A DNA stretch of 62,224 bases, from the NCBI GenBank assembly GCA_944383885.1, contig CALWRF010000009.1, forward strand, positions 1 to 62,224, written 5' to 3'. A program made the translations under genes and the position numbers. Positions 25,299 to 35,692 of the stretch are shown here, in pieces (within the stretch, counting starts at the first letter, position 1; each line of letters opens with the position of its first letter). The stretch is from an uncultured Clostridia bacterium. GTDB taxonomy: Bacteria > Bacillota > Clostridia > Lachnospirales > Anaerotignaceae. The notes under the pieces were generated by a model. It was not told where the DNA came from. It saw nothing but the letters and a program-made list of their open reading frames with translations, and made no database searches.

Positions 25299-27248
25299 AT
25301 GAATTCTTTACTAAAGCACAAAAATATATTTAAGGATTTACTGTGGTCTGTTTTGCTTATTATACTTTTAGTTATATGTTTTTTAACAACTACACATATA
25401 ATTTGGAAAATGGCAATTAATGAATGCTACTATCAGATAGAGCTTTCAGCAGATGACGCCGTGGCAGCCCTTAAACATAACCTTGAGCTTAATGAAGGTA
25501 ATCTTGAGCTTATATCAGAAATGATTGTTTCAGACATAAAAACAGACCATAATGAGCTTAGGGATAAACTTAAAGACAGCTGCAAGCACCAGCAGATTGA
25601 CTCTCTCTGCGTACAGCTTAATGACGGCACTGTAATAAGCGAAGGAAATACTCTTTGGGATTATTCAGCACTGCCCTCTTTTTCTGAGATGGAGCCGATT
25701 GTTCCCTTCATATCGGGACGTTTTCCCGGCAAAGACGGTAGCGGGACATGGTATATTTATCAGGCTGTGCCTATAAAAAACAACGGCAGTACAATAGGAA
25801 TTTTATATGGATTTATGAATATTGAGTGCTTAAAAGACATATTTAAAGCCAGTATGCCTTACGGCGGCAGAAGCGAGCTTTATATTGTAGACGGCAATAC
25901 CGGTGATTTTCTTATGGATACATGGCATGATACATTAGGAAATCTTTATGACGGAAGCATGGGCACAAGAAAAACAAAACACGGCTACAGTTTGGAAACA
26001 ATGCTTTATGATATAAAAAACGGGAATTCAGGGTATTATGTTTTTGTATCACGTACAGCTGGTGAGAATTTTTACACAAGATACCAGCCGATAGGTATTA
26101 ATAACTGGTCTTTGCAGCTTACTGTACTTGAAAGCGTGGCTTTTGAAAGTGCTAAAAGTACAAACTGCGTAATTATACTGCTTGGATGCTTTGTAACAGT
26201 TATTACCGCTATTTATATTTTTACCGCATTCCGTCAGCATAGGCGCATGCTTAAACAAAAGCAGGAGCAGATACAGCAGGCTACTTTTATGTTTGAAGTA
26301 CAGCAGATACTTTTTGATTCGTATAAAAATCCGGAGCTTATGACGAGTGCTTTAAAAACAGTCGCCAGCACAACACAAGCGGAAGGCGCTTTGTTTGTTT
26401 CACTGCACAGCACTAAAATACACAGCGTATCAGTATGGCGCAGCGAAGAAGCCACATTTAAAAATGTAGTAAACGGCGAAAGCATTGTTGAAGACTTCCC
26501 TGTAATATACGAAAACCTGCTTAAAAAAATGAGTATCTTATATTATGAAGGTCAAAATTCAAATATGATTTCACCAGAAGAATTAGAGGTTTTTAAATCG
26601 CGGAATATAAAAAGCATAATGATTACCCCTGTTCTTGATAACGAAAATGTACTCCACGGTGTGCTTTGCAGCGTTAACTTACATAAAAAGTGGACCAACT
26701 GCAATTATCTGGAATGTGTATCGCACAGTTTTATGATGGCTATAAATAATATTGAGTCCTACCAAATCATACGTGATATGGGTACAACAGATATCCTGAC
26801 AGGTATGAAAAACCGAAACAGTTACGAATCCAGCCTTGCCGGGTATGCCAATATGGATTGTAATGATTTCAGCTGCATATATATTGATGTTAACGGTCTG
26901 CACGAATTAAATAACTATATGGGTCACAAAGCAGGCGACGCAATGCTGCGGTTTGTAGCCGAAAGCATACGTTCAATTTTTGGCAGCAGCGATTCATATA
27001 GAATAGGCGGAGATGAGTTCGTTGTATTTTCCATAAACGAAAGTGCTGATGTTTTAAATAACAAACTTAAAGAGCTAAAAAATATGATTGAATCCAATAA
27101 CTACCACATATCAGTAGGCATCTGTTCACGTTCTGAATCCAAAGAAAGCATTGAGCAGATTATTGCAAATGCCGAAGCCGCCATGTACCGCGATAAACAG
27201 GCATTTTACTCAAAATCTGACAGGCGTGTAAGAAAAACAAATGCCTGA
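25299..27248 (+). CDS. Membrane-bound diguanylate cyclase with extracellular sensor and GAF domain
   Basis: The 649-residue protein makes cyclic di-GMP from two GTP. A first membrane helix (about residues 14-36) is followed by an extracytoplasmic sensor of about 250 residues of Cache-like character, then a second helix (about 288-308). A linker coiled coil and a GAF-like domain (about 345-480) follow. The GGDEF domain starts at TDILTGMKNRNSYE. The active site reads RIGGDEF near residue 570 and is intact, while the RxxD inhibitory site is absent. The gene is monocistronic. The signal sensed is unknown. Confidence 0.9.
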   Translation: MNSLLKHKNIFKDLLWSVLLIILLVICFLTTTHIIWKMAINECYYQIELSADDAVAALKHNLELNEGNLELISEMIVSDIKTDHNELRDKLKDSCKHQQIDSLCVQLNDGTVISEGNTLWDYSALPSFSEMEPIVPFISGRFPGKDGSGTWYIYQAVPIKNNGSTIGILYGFMNIECLKDIFKASMPYGGRSELYIVDGNTGDFLMDTWHDTLGNLYDGSMGTRKTKHGYSLETMLYDIKNGNSGYYVFVSRTAGENFYTRYQPIGINNWSLQLTVLESVAFESAKSTNCVIILLGCFVTVITAIYIFTAFRQHRRMLKQKQEQIQQATFMFEVQQILFDSYKNPELMTSALKTVASTTQAEGALFVSLHSTKIHSVSVWRSEEATFKNVVNGESIVEDFPVIYENLLKKMSILYYEGQNSNMISPEELEVFKSRNIKSIMITPVLDNENVLHGVLCSVNLHKKWTNCNYLECVSHSFMMAINNIESYQIIRDMGTTDILTGMKNRNSYESSLAGYANMDCNDFSCIYIDVNGLHELNNYMGHKAGDAMLRFVAESIRSIFGSSDSYRIGGDEFVVFSINESADVLNNKLKELKNMIESNNYHISVGICSRSESKESIEQIIANAEAAMYRDKQAFYSKSDRRVRKTNA

Positions 27249-27291
27249 CTTTATAAATTAATCATATCAAAATAACATAGCGCCATATATT

Positions 27292-27320
27292 AAGCCTGCT
27301 TTTAAATATTAAGCAGGCTT
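27292..27320 (+). terminator. Terminator after the diguanylate cyclase
   Basis: AAGCCTGCTT and AAGCAGGCTT form a ten-base stem, followed by an AT-rich stretch with only short T runs. It lies about 45 bases after the stop. Confidence 0.7.
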
Positions 27321-27538
27321 ATATATTTTAAGCAGTTATTTTTATATTCTGGATTTTTTAATAAAATCCCGCTTTTTATTCCTAACATTGCTAAAATTTA
27401 AAAGTGCCGTTATGATACTATTTAGTAATCATAAAGTGCTATACAGTTTTGGGTTACTTAAAATTCTGTCAATTTTTCAACAGTAAAACAAAAATAAATT
27501 ACAATAAGTTTTTAATTTACCAGCATAAATCAATACAG
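27321..27538. other. Intergenic region before the SLOG pseudogene
   Basis: About 220 AT-rich bases show no gene, hairpin or repeat that I can support. Confidence 0.4.
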
Positions 27539-28000
27539 TTAATAATAATCTGTTACGTTTTTTGCGTACTGCACAGCGCATAATGTACCGACTCGCTTTT
27601 TATAAGTATAGCACAATAAAACAAAAGAAAAATCCTCAATATGCCTGTTCATTTTATAGCAGCTTATGTATTTTGTATATAAGCAACTTTGGAATCTTAT
27701 TTATTAATTCTTTTATATCTCTGCATTTTTCTTGTATCCAGCCTTTTTATCTTTCATATTGATTGTAAAAAGGCAGTACAAGCATTAAATGAATATATTG
27801 ATATTTTTCTTTAAGCTTCAAAACAGCCTGCAAAGCAAGTATATCAAACTCTCCTGCTCTGGCAGAGCTGAAATAATCATACCTTTTTGTCAATATTTCT
27901 GCCGATGATATACATTTGAAAATAATAAATCCTTATCCCCTGTTATTTCACTGTGACCAGTAAAACAGGCTGTTTTTCCTGTTCAAATTATAATATTCAT
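27539..28000 (-). pseudogene. Decayed SLOG/DUF1273 (YpsA-type) gene
   Basis: Reading the minus strand across frames recovers the parts of a DUF1273 protein in order. These are TACFTGHSEITGDKDLL (the family CFTGHR-type nucleotide motif), then GEFDILALQAVLKLKEKY, then LMLVLPFYNQYER. After an in-frame TAA comes KGWIQEKCRDIKELI, and finally HIEDFSFVLLCYTYKKR and TLCAVQYAKN. At least one frameshift and several stops (TGA after codon 5, TAA after the LVLP block) show it is dead. Start and end are approximate. An open frame on the other strand (27562-27762) is its shadow. Confidence 0.82.
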
Positions 28001-28085
28001 ATTAAAAACGCTCACACTACTTTTAATAACCACTTAAATTATACTTTTAAAATATCATGTTGTCAACTCTTACTTACATTTAAAA

Positions 28086-28102
28086 TACGTGTAATAAACG
28101 TA
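28086..28102 (+). promoter_or_regulatory. Dyad ahead of the XRE regulator
   Basis: TACGT and ACGTA form an inverted repeat with a seven-base centre, about 20 bases before the start codon. It could be an autoregulatory operator. Confidence 0.4.
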
Positions 28103-28122
28103 AAATAGTGAGGTGACCAATT

Positions 28123-28476
28123 TTGAGACCAAAAGAGAAAAAAGAATTAAATGTTACTATAGGCAAAAATATACGCTTTTACAGAGAGCAATCCGGCTAC
28201 AGCAGAGAAAAACTTGCAGAATTAATAGATGTAACTCCAAGATTTTTATCTGATGTAGAATTAGGTTTTGCCGGTATTTCACTTTCCACACTCAAAAAAA
28301 TATGCGATGTTTTAGGTATTTCTTCTGACAGCATTTTATGGATTGATAAAAAAGCCGACATTTCTTCTATTTCAAAACGATTGGAACATGTCGATGAAAA
28401 ATATATTGATATAATAGATAAATTAATCCAAACCCAGCTTGAAATTATTGCTCTTTCCCAAAAAGACAAAAACTGA
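28123..28476 (+). CDS. XRE-family helix-turn-helix regulator
   Basis: The 117-residue protein has a Cro/C1-type helix-turn-helix at residues 10-66 (IGKNIRFYREQSGYSREKLA, then ELIDVTPRFLSDVELGFAGI and SLSTLKKICDVLG). A short helical tail may mediate dimerisation. The start is TTG, preceded by GAGGTGA at eight bases. It lies directly downstream of the SLOG pseudogene on the opposite strand. No target can be named. Confidence 0.88.
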   Translation: MRPKEKKELNVTIGKNIRFYREQSGYSREKLAELIDVTPRFLSDVELGFAGISLSTLKKICDVLGISSDSILWIDKKADISSISKRLEHVDEKYIDIIDKLIQTQLEIIALSQKDKN

Positions 28477-28555
28477 AGCATTTGCTTTTTATTGTAAAAC
28501 ATAAACTCCTGTGTTAAAATTTTAATATAAAAATAATTTTTCGGAGGTGGAATAA

Positions 28556-29203
28556 ATGACAGAAGAAGAAAAAATATTCGCCGGAAAAATGTTTGACCCT
28601 CGCAGAGAGGAACTCAAAGACATAAAGCATAAAGCACACAATGCATGCCTTAGGTATAACTCTTTAGACGAATACGACCCAAACAGGCTTCCTATAATTA
28701 AAGAATTTATAGGTTCTATAGGAAAAGTCTACTATTTTCAGGGTCCTATACAGTTTAACTATGGAAACCACACTTTTATAGGCGAAAACTTTTTCGCTAA
28801 CTTTAATTTAACTGTAATGGACGATGCCCGCATTTATATAGGAAACAATGTATGCTTCGGTCCAAATGTGTCGCTTATGGCAACCTCTCACCCGTTAATT
28901 GCACAGGAAAGAATGGGGCTTGATGAAAACGGCAGAACAACTATGGCAGAGTATGCCGACGAAATACATATAGGCGATAATGTCTGGCTGGCATGTAATG
29001 TAGTTGTTACAGGCGGAGTGCATATAGGCAGCAATGTCGTAATAGGCGCCGGAAGTGTTGTAACAAAGGATATACCAGATAACTATTTAGCCTACGGAAA
29101 CCCTTGCCGCCCTATACGCCTTATTACTGAAAAGGACAGTAAAAAACATCTTATACTTGATGAAGATTTAAAACATTTTGAATATAACTTAAATAAGTTA
29201 TAA
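28556..29203 (+). CDS. Maltose/galactoside-type O-acetyltransferase (left-handed beta-helix)
   Basis: The 215-residue protein belongs to the LacA/Maa/NodL group of hexapeptide-repeat sugar O-acetyltransferases using acetyl-CoA. The N-terminal helical part contains EKIFAGKMFDPRREEL. The hexapeptide coil runs from about residue 70, with the catalytic His in MATSHPL and the family end NVVIGAGSVVTKDIPDNYLAYGNPCR. The gene is probably transcribed with, or just after, the XRE regulator and ends in an unusual repeat and a bidirectional terminator. Confidence 0.9.
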   Translation: MTEEEKIFAGKMFDPRREELKDIKHKAHNACLRYNSLDEYDPNRLPIIKEFIGSIGKVYYFQGPIQFNYGNHTFIGENFFANFNLTVMDDARIYIGNNVCFGPNVSLMATSHPLIAQERMGLDENGRTTMAEYADEIHIGDNVWLACNVVVTGGVHIGSNVVIGAGSVVTKDIPDNYLAYGNPCRPIRLITEKDSKKHLILDEDLKHFEYNLNKL

Positions 29204-29226
29204 AAAGTTGGAAAGAGACAGGAAAA

Positions 29227-29275
29227 GTTAGAAATAGTTAGAAATAGTTAGAAATGGTTAGAAAAAAGTTAGAAA
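29227..29275 (+). repeat. Short tandem repeat GTTAGAAATA
   Basis: Just after the acetyltransferase stop, the unit GTTAGAAATA occurs in four to five consecutive, slightly varied copies (GTTAGAAATA, GTTAGAAATA, GTTAGAAATG, GTTAGAAAAAA, GTTAGAAAAAA). It ends at the terminator stem. It looks like slippage-prone microsatellite DNA. Confidence 0.85.
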
Positions 29276-29308
29276 AAAGCGTTTTCTTTTTTATGGAAAA
29301 CGCTTTTT
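29275..29308. terminator. Bidirectional terminator between acetyltransferase and phosphofructokinase
   Basis: AAAGCGTTTTC pairs with GAAAACGCTTT, with T runs on both strands. It serves two convergent genes. Confidence 0.85.
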
Positions 29309-29351
29309 AAAACTCTTTAAAGCTTTTTATAAATTTTTATTCCATAAAAAA

Positions 29352-30578
29352 TTATAAAAAGCTGTTTATGTTTAAATAAACCGGAATGCCGTTTTTGTGC
29401 GGTATATTAACCTCACCTAATATAAGCGGTCTTAAATATTTAAGACCTTCTTCAGATATATTGTTCTTACTTTCGTTCATATATTCTTCCGGTACTGTTT
29501 TTTCTTTATTAGCTATTAAGCTTATGTCTGTTGCGGAAAGCTCCACAGAATACATATCCCCGTCTTTTCTCTTGCTTGTAATCATAACACCGCTTAATCC
29601 CTCAACAGCTGTTTGGAGCGCTTTTTCGCCTATAGCAAAACTCTCGTTAATATCCGTAAGTGAAAGACAGTGCGCAGCACATCTTTGAAGAACATTAATT
29701 TCAACAGCCCTTACCTTTACGCCTAAAACATTTTTAATATATTCAGCCACGCAGCTTGCTGCGCCGCCTAACTGACCATGACCGAAAACATCTTTCTTTT
29801 CAGACTCTGAAACAAGTTTGCCGTCGGCAAAACGTATGCCTTCTGAAACAGCAATAACTATCTGTCTTTTTGTTTTCTGCACTTTCTTAATATCTTCAAT
29901 AAGCTTTTCAATATCAAATGGATTTTCCGGTATGTATATAAGGTCTGCCAGTTTGTTTCCTTCGCAGTCCTCCGCAAGCCCTGCCGAAAGAGTAAGCCAG
30001 CCTGCATTTCTTCCCATAATTTCTGCAACAACAATACTGTCCATGTCATAAACCGCTGTGTCGAAGGCTATTTCCTTAATTGTAGTTGCGATATATTTTG
30101 CGGCACTGGCAAAACCCGGTGTATGGTCAACACACATAAGGTCGTTATCTATTGTTTTAGGCACTCCTATAAGATTTACACCCTGCGGGTGTTTCTCCTG
30201 ATACTCTTTAAGCTTGAGTATTGTGTCCATAGAGTCATTGCCGCCTATATAAAAGAAATATTTAATATTGTACTTTTTAAATATATCAAATATTTTTTCA
30301 TAATCATCAGCATTTTCAGCACAGCTTTTAAGTTTATACCGGCAAGAACCTAAAAAAGATGACGGCGTTGTTTTAAGCAGACCTAAATTCCCATACTTGC
30401 CTAAAATAGGTTTAAGGTCAACTATCTTTCCTTTAATAATTCCCTCTATGCCGTTTAAACCGCCGTAAATTCTGTTTACGGCACTGCTTTTATCCGCTGC
30501 GCTGTATATACCGGCTAATGTGGCATTTATGGCAGATGTAGGACCGCCTGACTGCGCTATAAGACAGTTATATTCCAT
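29352..30578 (-). CDS. pfp: 6-phosphofructokinase, pyrophosphate-dependent type
   Basis: The 408-residue protein has the phosphofructokinase fold with QSGGPTSAINATLAG at the N-terminus and the catalytic PKTIDND motif. Two residues mark the pyrophosphate-using type: Asp in GGNDSMDT, where ATP enzymes have Gly (GGDGS), and Lys in PKTIDND, where ATP enzymes have Gly. It would phosphorylate fructose-6-phosphate reversibly with PPi, saving ATP in glycolysis. The ATG at 30578 is set by AAGGAG; a longer frame lacks a ribosome site. Whether it also uses ATP cannot be excluded. Confidence 0.9.
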   Translation of the reverse strand: MEYNCLIAQSGGPTSAINATLAGIYSAADKSSAVNRIYGGLNGIEGIIKGKIVDLKPILGKYGNLGLLKTTPSSFLGSCRYKLKSCAENADDYEKIFDIFKKYNIKYFFYIGGNDSMDTILKLKEYQEKHPQGVNLIGVPKTIDNDLMCVDHTPGFASAAKYIATTIKEIAFDTAVYDMDSIVVAEIMGRNAGWLTLSAGLAEDCEGNKLADLIYIPENPFDIEKLIEDIKKVQKTKRQIVIAVSEGIRFADGKLVSESEKKDVFGHGQLGGAASCVAEYIKNVLGVKVRAVEINVLQRCAAHCLSLTDINESFAIGEKALQTAVEGLSGVMITSKRKDGDMYSVELSATDISLIANKEKTVPEEYMNESKNNISEEGLKYLRPLILGEVNIPHKNGIPVYLNINSFL

Positions 30579-30803
30579 TAAAAGCACTCCTTTAAATTCT
30601 AATCTCAACTTAAATAACTAATTAAATCATACCATATACTAAAGTACAATGCAAAGTTTTACTAAAAAAATATAATAAAATCAAAATAATAACATTTTCA
30701 GCTAAAAATCATAGTTAACACACAAAAAGAGCAGAAAACTATATTAACACAGTATTCCGCCCTCCGTATTTAATTCAGCACAACACTTTACTATATTAAG
30801 GTA

Positions 30804-31766
30804 TCAGTTATTTTTAAATTTCTTTTTTCTTTCAGCATCAGATATTTTTTTCTCCTGAGCTTCTTTTTTAGCCTGCTCAATCATACACTCAATATCTTCC
30901 GGCATTTCAAGAGTTATTTTTCCAAGCTTTCCGCCCCTGAACTCATCAAGAAGTATTTTAGCTGTTCTGATGTAATCAGTAGCGCCGCCTTTTAATACAA
31001 AGCCTCTCGCAGAGCCTATTTTACCAAGTATTGTATGCGGCGTGTCAATATCTTCAATAACAATTCCGTATCTTTTAGGCACAGATGACGGAGCTTTTTC
31101 GCTTAATAAGTCAATAAGCCCTGCCGCCAATGATTCCAAATCAATAATATCGTCATTTATAGAGCCTATAAATGCCAGTTTAAGACCTACCTGTCTGTCT
31201 TCAAACTTAGGCCACAAAATACCAGGTGTATCCAAAAGTTCCATATCTTTTTTAACTCTTATCCACTGTTTGCCGCGTGTTACACCGGGTTTATCACCTG
31301 TTTTAGCTGTAGTTTTACCAACATATTTGTTTATAAAAGTAGATTTTCCAACATTAGGTATTCCCGCTATCATGGCACGGATAGGCACAAAAATACGGCC
31401 TCTCTCCTTCTGCTTTTGAATTTTATCAGCCATAAGTTCCTTAGCCGCTGCTGTAACGGCATTTATACCGCTTCCGTTAATTGAGTTAGCTGTAATTACC
31501 TTAAATCCTTTTTCCTCATAATATTTCTTCCATTTTTCAGTAGCTTTTTCATCAGCTAAGTCAGATTTATTAAGCACTATTATTCTAAATTTATTCTTAG
31601 CCAAATAATCTATATCCGGGTTTTTACTGCTGTACGGTATTCTTGCGTCCAACAGTTCTATAACCACATCAACCAAAGAAAGGTTTTCAACCATCATTCT
31701 TTTAGTCTTTGTCATGTGCCCCGGGTACCATTGGATAGATTGTCCCATATAATTTTTAGCGTCCAT
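30804..31766 (-). CDS. rbgA: Ribosome biogenesis GTPase RbgA (YlqF)
   Basis: The 320-residue protein is a circularly permuted GTPase that helps mature the 50S subunit. G motifs occur in permuted order: NKSDL (G4) near residue 57, then GIPNVGKST (G1), then DTPGILWP (G3). The family start IQWYPGHMTKTKRMM is present. The ATG at 31766 has GGAG seven bases ahead; a Met two codons upstream is too close to that site. It follows yhbY, another ribosome assembly gene, with a hairpin between. Confidence 0.95.
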   Translation of the reverse strand: MDAKNYMGQSIQWYPGHMTKTKRMMVENLSLVDVVIELLDARIPYSSKNPDIDYLAKNKFRIIVLNKSDLADEKATEKWKKYYEEKGFKVITANSINGSGINAVTAAAKELMADKIQKQKERGRIFVPIRAMIAGIPNVGKSTFINKYVGKTTAKTGDKPGVTRGKQWIRVKKDMELLDTPGILWPKFEDRQVGLKLAFIGSINDDIIDLESLAAGLIDLLSEKAPSSVPKRYGIVIEDIDTPHTILGKIGSARGFVLKGGATDYIRTAKILLDEFRGGKLGKITLEMPEDIECMIEQAKKEAQEKKISDAERKKKFKNN

Positions 31767-31791
31767 AATCATTCTCCATTTAAAAAACTAA

Positions 31792-31817
31792 AAGCCTGCA
31801 CGTCTAAATGCAGGCTT
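31792..31817 (-). terminator. Terminator after yhbY
   Basis: AAGCCTGCA and TGCAGGCTT form a nine-base stem, followed on the minus strand by TTAGTTTTTT, directly before rbgA. It may partly uncouple the two genes. Confidence 0.8.
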
Positions 31818-31838
31818 ATCTGCTCACACGGCAGATAT

Positions 31839-32129
31839 TTATCTCGGCAGTTCAATAACAGCTTTTTTGGATTTTCTGTATAAAACAAACCTGTTGCCTA
31901 TAACCTGAACAACCTCAGCATGTGTTCTTGCGGCTATTGTCTGAGCAACTTCTCTCGCTCCTAAAAGATTATTGTCAAGAACATTTGCTTTTACAATCTC
32001 ACGAGCTTCAAGAGCAAGATTAAATGACTCCGTCAGCTCCGGTGTAACGCCGCTTTTGCCTACATGGAATATTGTATCTAAACCATTTGCCATGCTTCTT
32101 AAATATGCTCTTTGCTTACTTGTTAACAT
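31839..32129 (-). CDS. yhbY: YhbY-family RNA-binding protein (CRM domain)
   Basis: The 96-residue protein is a single CRM domain. LTSKQRAYLRSMANGL and the GxxG-type loop FHVGKSGVTPEL are followed by the C-terminal VIGNRFVLYRKS. Members bind pre-50S ribosomal particles. AAGGAG precedes the ATG. It sits just ahead of rbgA, giving a small ribosome-assembly pair. Confidence 0.93.
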   Translation of the reverse strand: MLTSKQRAYLRSMANGLDTIFHVGKSGVTPELTESFNLALEAREIVKANVLDNNLLGAREVAQTIAARTHAEVVQVIGNRFVLYRKSKKAVIELPR

Positions 32130-32218
32130 ATACTGCTCCTTACTGTAAAACTAATACATAAATACACAAAATTATTTGTAGTATATCAAATATCTAAAAT
32201 ATTGTAAATATTAAAATT

Positions 32219-32863
32219 TTATTTTGTTATGGCTTTTATGCTATCATGTGTTCCCATAACCATTAAAGTTTCATCTTTTAAAAATATATGGTCAGGAGAT
32301 GGCAAAGGGAAAATTTCACCATTCATTTTAATAGCCAGTATGCTTACATTGTACCTTGTACGAATTGATTTTTCAACAATGCTTTTGCCGCACCAAGACG
32401 AAGGTACTGCAATTTCATAAATTCCTACTTCCGGCGTAAGCTCTATATAATCAAATATATTTTTAGCACCGTATTTAACAGCCAGCCTTTCAGCCATTTC
32501 CCTTTCGGCATATACTACATGGTCCGCCCCGTTTCTTAAAAGGAGCTTCCTATGTACGTCACGGCTGGCTCTTGCAATAACAAATTCAGCGCCCATATCT
32601 TTTAAAAGCACTGTTATTTCCAGTGAATGCTGGAAATCATCTCCGATAGCCACAACACAGATATCAAAATTATTAACGCCTAATGATTCAATAAATCTTT
32701 CGTCTGTAGCATCGCCTATCTGAATATTTCTTATAAAGTCTGTGGCGTTGTTAGCCCTTTCTTCATCTTTTTCAACAGCAAGAACATCATTGCCCTCTTC
32801 TATAAATTTTTTTGCCATGTGCCTACCAAATCTGCCAAGGCCTATTATAAGTATGGTTTTCAT
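32219..32863 (-). CDS. trkA: Potassium uptake regulatory subunit, TrkA/KtrA type
   Basis: The 214-residue cytoplasmic protein has an RCK-N nucleotide-binding domain with IIGLGRFGRHMAKKF at residues 5-19 and the acidic end of strand 2 (VLAVEKDEER). An RCK-C domain (about 135-214) follows. It gates the membrane subunit encoded 18 bases upstream in response to nucleotides such as ATP/ADP or NAD(H). At one RCK pair it is of KtrA size rather than the double-length TrkA. Confidence 0.93.
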   Translation of the reverse strand: MKTILIIGLGRFGRHMAKKFIEEGNDVLAVEKDEERANNATDFIRNIQIGDATDERFIESLGVNNFDICVVAIGDDFQHSLEITVLLKDMGAEFVIARASRDVHRKLLLRNGADHVVYAEREMAERLAVKYGAKNIFDYIELTPEVGIYEIAVPSSWCGKSIVEKSIRTRYNVSILAIKMNGEIFPLPSPDHIFLKDETLMVMGTHDSIKAITK

Positions 32864-32881
32864 TTTCTCCTCCTTAAAACA

Positions 32882-34231
32882 TTAACCCACCTGAATTTTC
32901 TCAACAGGCAGTTTTGAATTAATCTTAGCTTTAGGCGAAGCAACAGCCATAAGCACAGTTAAAGAACCTACACGACCTATAATCATAAGGCATGCCACAA
33001 TAATTTTTGAAACAAATCCCAGTTCCGGCGTAACACCCATTGTTAAGCCGACAGTAGCCATTGCCGAAACACATTCAAAAACCGCCTCTATCATAGATAT
33101 TCCTTCCAAATGCGAAACTATAACCGACGCAATACTTGAAAGAGCCGTATACATAATAAATATGCTTAAAACCGAAGGCAGTATATCGCTTTCTATCCTT
33201 CTGCCGAAAATCTGGCAGTCCTTCCTGCCTCTTGCTGAAGCAAAAACGCTCAAAAGTATCACGGCAAATGTTGTTGTTTTCATTCCTCCCGCTGTTGAAC
33301 CGGGTGAGCCGCCTATAATCATAAGGCATATCATAACAAATATTCCGCCTTCTGTCATTTTAGTAAAATCAAGAGTATTAAAGCCAGCTGTTCTTGATGT
33401 AACTGACTGGAAAAATGAAGTTAATATTTTATCACCAATATTAAATCCCTCACAAGCCGCACCATTAAACTCCAATACAAATATACATAAAGCGCCTGAT
33501 ACTATAAGCGCCAAGCTTGAAGAAATAACAATTTTACTGTGCAGTTTAAGATTTTTAAATCTGAATTTATTTACTAAAGAATCTTTCCAAACAAAAAATC
33601 CCAAACCTCCTGTAATTATAAGAAGCATTATAATTATATTTACATACCAGTTTGAATAAAGGCTTGTAAGCGAGGAATACTCTCCCTCAAAACCCATAAG
33701 GTCGAATCCGGCGTTGCAGAAAGCTGATATACTATGGAATATACCATACCAAACACCTTTTATAAATCCTATCTTAGGGCAGAAATATAACGCAAGCAAA
33801 ACCGCCCCAACACCTTCTACAATAAGTGTGCCGAATAAAATGAATTTAGTCATTTTTACAATGCCGCCTACTTGAGGCGCGGATATTGAATTCTGCATTA
33901 AAATTCTTGGGGACAAGCCTATTTTTTTATTTGCGGCAGCCATAAAAGCTATGGCAATTGTCATAAAGCCCATACCGCCTATCTGTATAAGGCATAATAT
34001 AACAATTTGACCAAATAAACTCCAGTGAGTATAAGTGTCAAATCTTATAAGTCCGGTTACGCATGTAGCTGAGGCTGCCGTAAAAAAAGCGTCTGAAAAA
34101 GATGTAAATCCTTCTTTTGCAGCAAACGGCATAAATAGCAAAACAGCTCCCAAAAATATAATAATTATATATCCCAAAAATATAATTTTCATAGGCGACA
34201 TATCAAATACCGCCTTAAATATTCTTTCCAT
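32882..34231 (-). CDS. trkH: Potassium uptake membrane subunit, TrkH/KtrB type
   Basis: The 449-residue protein has eight membrane helices and four pore loops of the Trk/Ktr/HKT superfamily. The pore segments are visible as SATCVTGL, SAFCNAGFDL, SRTAGFNTLD and SAMATVGLTMG, each with the filter Gly. The segment GGSPGSTAGGMKTTT forms the family's flexible gate region. At about 450 residues it is closer to KtrB than to TrkH of E. coli. It forms an operon with the RCK subunit. Confidence 0.93.
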   Translation of the reverse strand: MERIFKAVFDMSPMKIIFLGYIIIIFLGAVLLFMPFAAKEGFTSFSDAFFTAASATCVTGLIRFDTYTHWSLFGQIVILCLIQIGGMGFMTIAIAFMAAANKKIGLSPRILMQNSISAPQVGGIVKMTKFILFGTLIVEGVGAVLLALYFCPKIGFIKGVWYGIFHSISAFCNAGFDLMGFEGEYSSLTSLYSNWYVNIIIMLLIITGGLGFFVWKDSLVNKFRFKNLKLHSKIVISSSLALIVSGALCIFVLEFNGAACEGFNIGDKILTSFFQSVTSRTAGFNTLDFTKMTEGGIFVMICLMIIGGSPGSTAGGMKTTTFAVILLSVFASARGRKDCQIFGRRIESDILPSVLSIFIMYTALSSIASVIVSHLEGISMIEAVFECVSAMATVGLTMGVTPELGFVSKIIVACLMIIGRVGSLTVLMAVASPKAKINSKLPVEKIQVG

Positions 34232-34301
34232 TTTCAGCCTCCGAAAGCACTGTAGTTTATTATTATAATAATTTTAAAAACTTCCAAACAGCTTATGGCT
34301 T

Positions 34302-34329
34302 ATTATACCACGTTGGTTAAAAAAGTCTA
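34302..34329 (-). promoter_or_regulatory. Probable promoter of the potassium uptake operon
   Basis: On the minus strand TAGACT (34324-34329) and TATAAT (34302-34307) are 16 bases apart, about 70 bases ahead of the membrane subunit start. Confidence 0.6.
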
Positions 34330-34372
34330 TTTTATTATAAATAATTAATCCTATTTTCATAATAAACTTAAA

Positions 34373-34400
34373 AACGCGCTGTTTTTAATTCCAGCACGTT
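34373..34400 (-). terminator. Terminator after obg
   Basis: AACGCGCTG and CAGCACGTT form a stem with one mismatch. On the minus strand it lies just after the obg stop and is followed by TTTTTAAG. Confidence 0.7.
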
Positions 34401-34408
34401 TTTTATTA

Positions 34409-35692
<1,284 letters not shown>

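Noticed and set aside
27562..27762. A 66-codon plus-strand open frame.
   Set aside because: It is antisense to the decayed DUF1273 gene, whose minus-strand reading matches a known family.
29227..29275. The GTTAGAAATA repeats as a CRISPR array.
   Set aside because: The units are ten bases long, directly adjacent and have no spacers; no cas gene is near.
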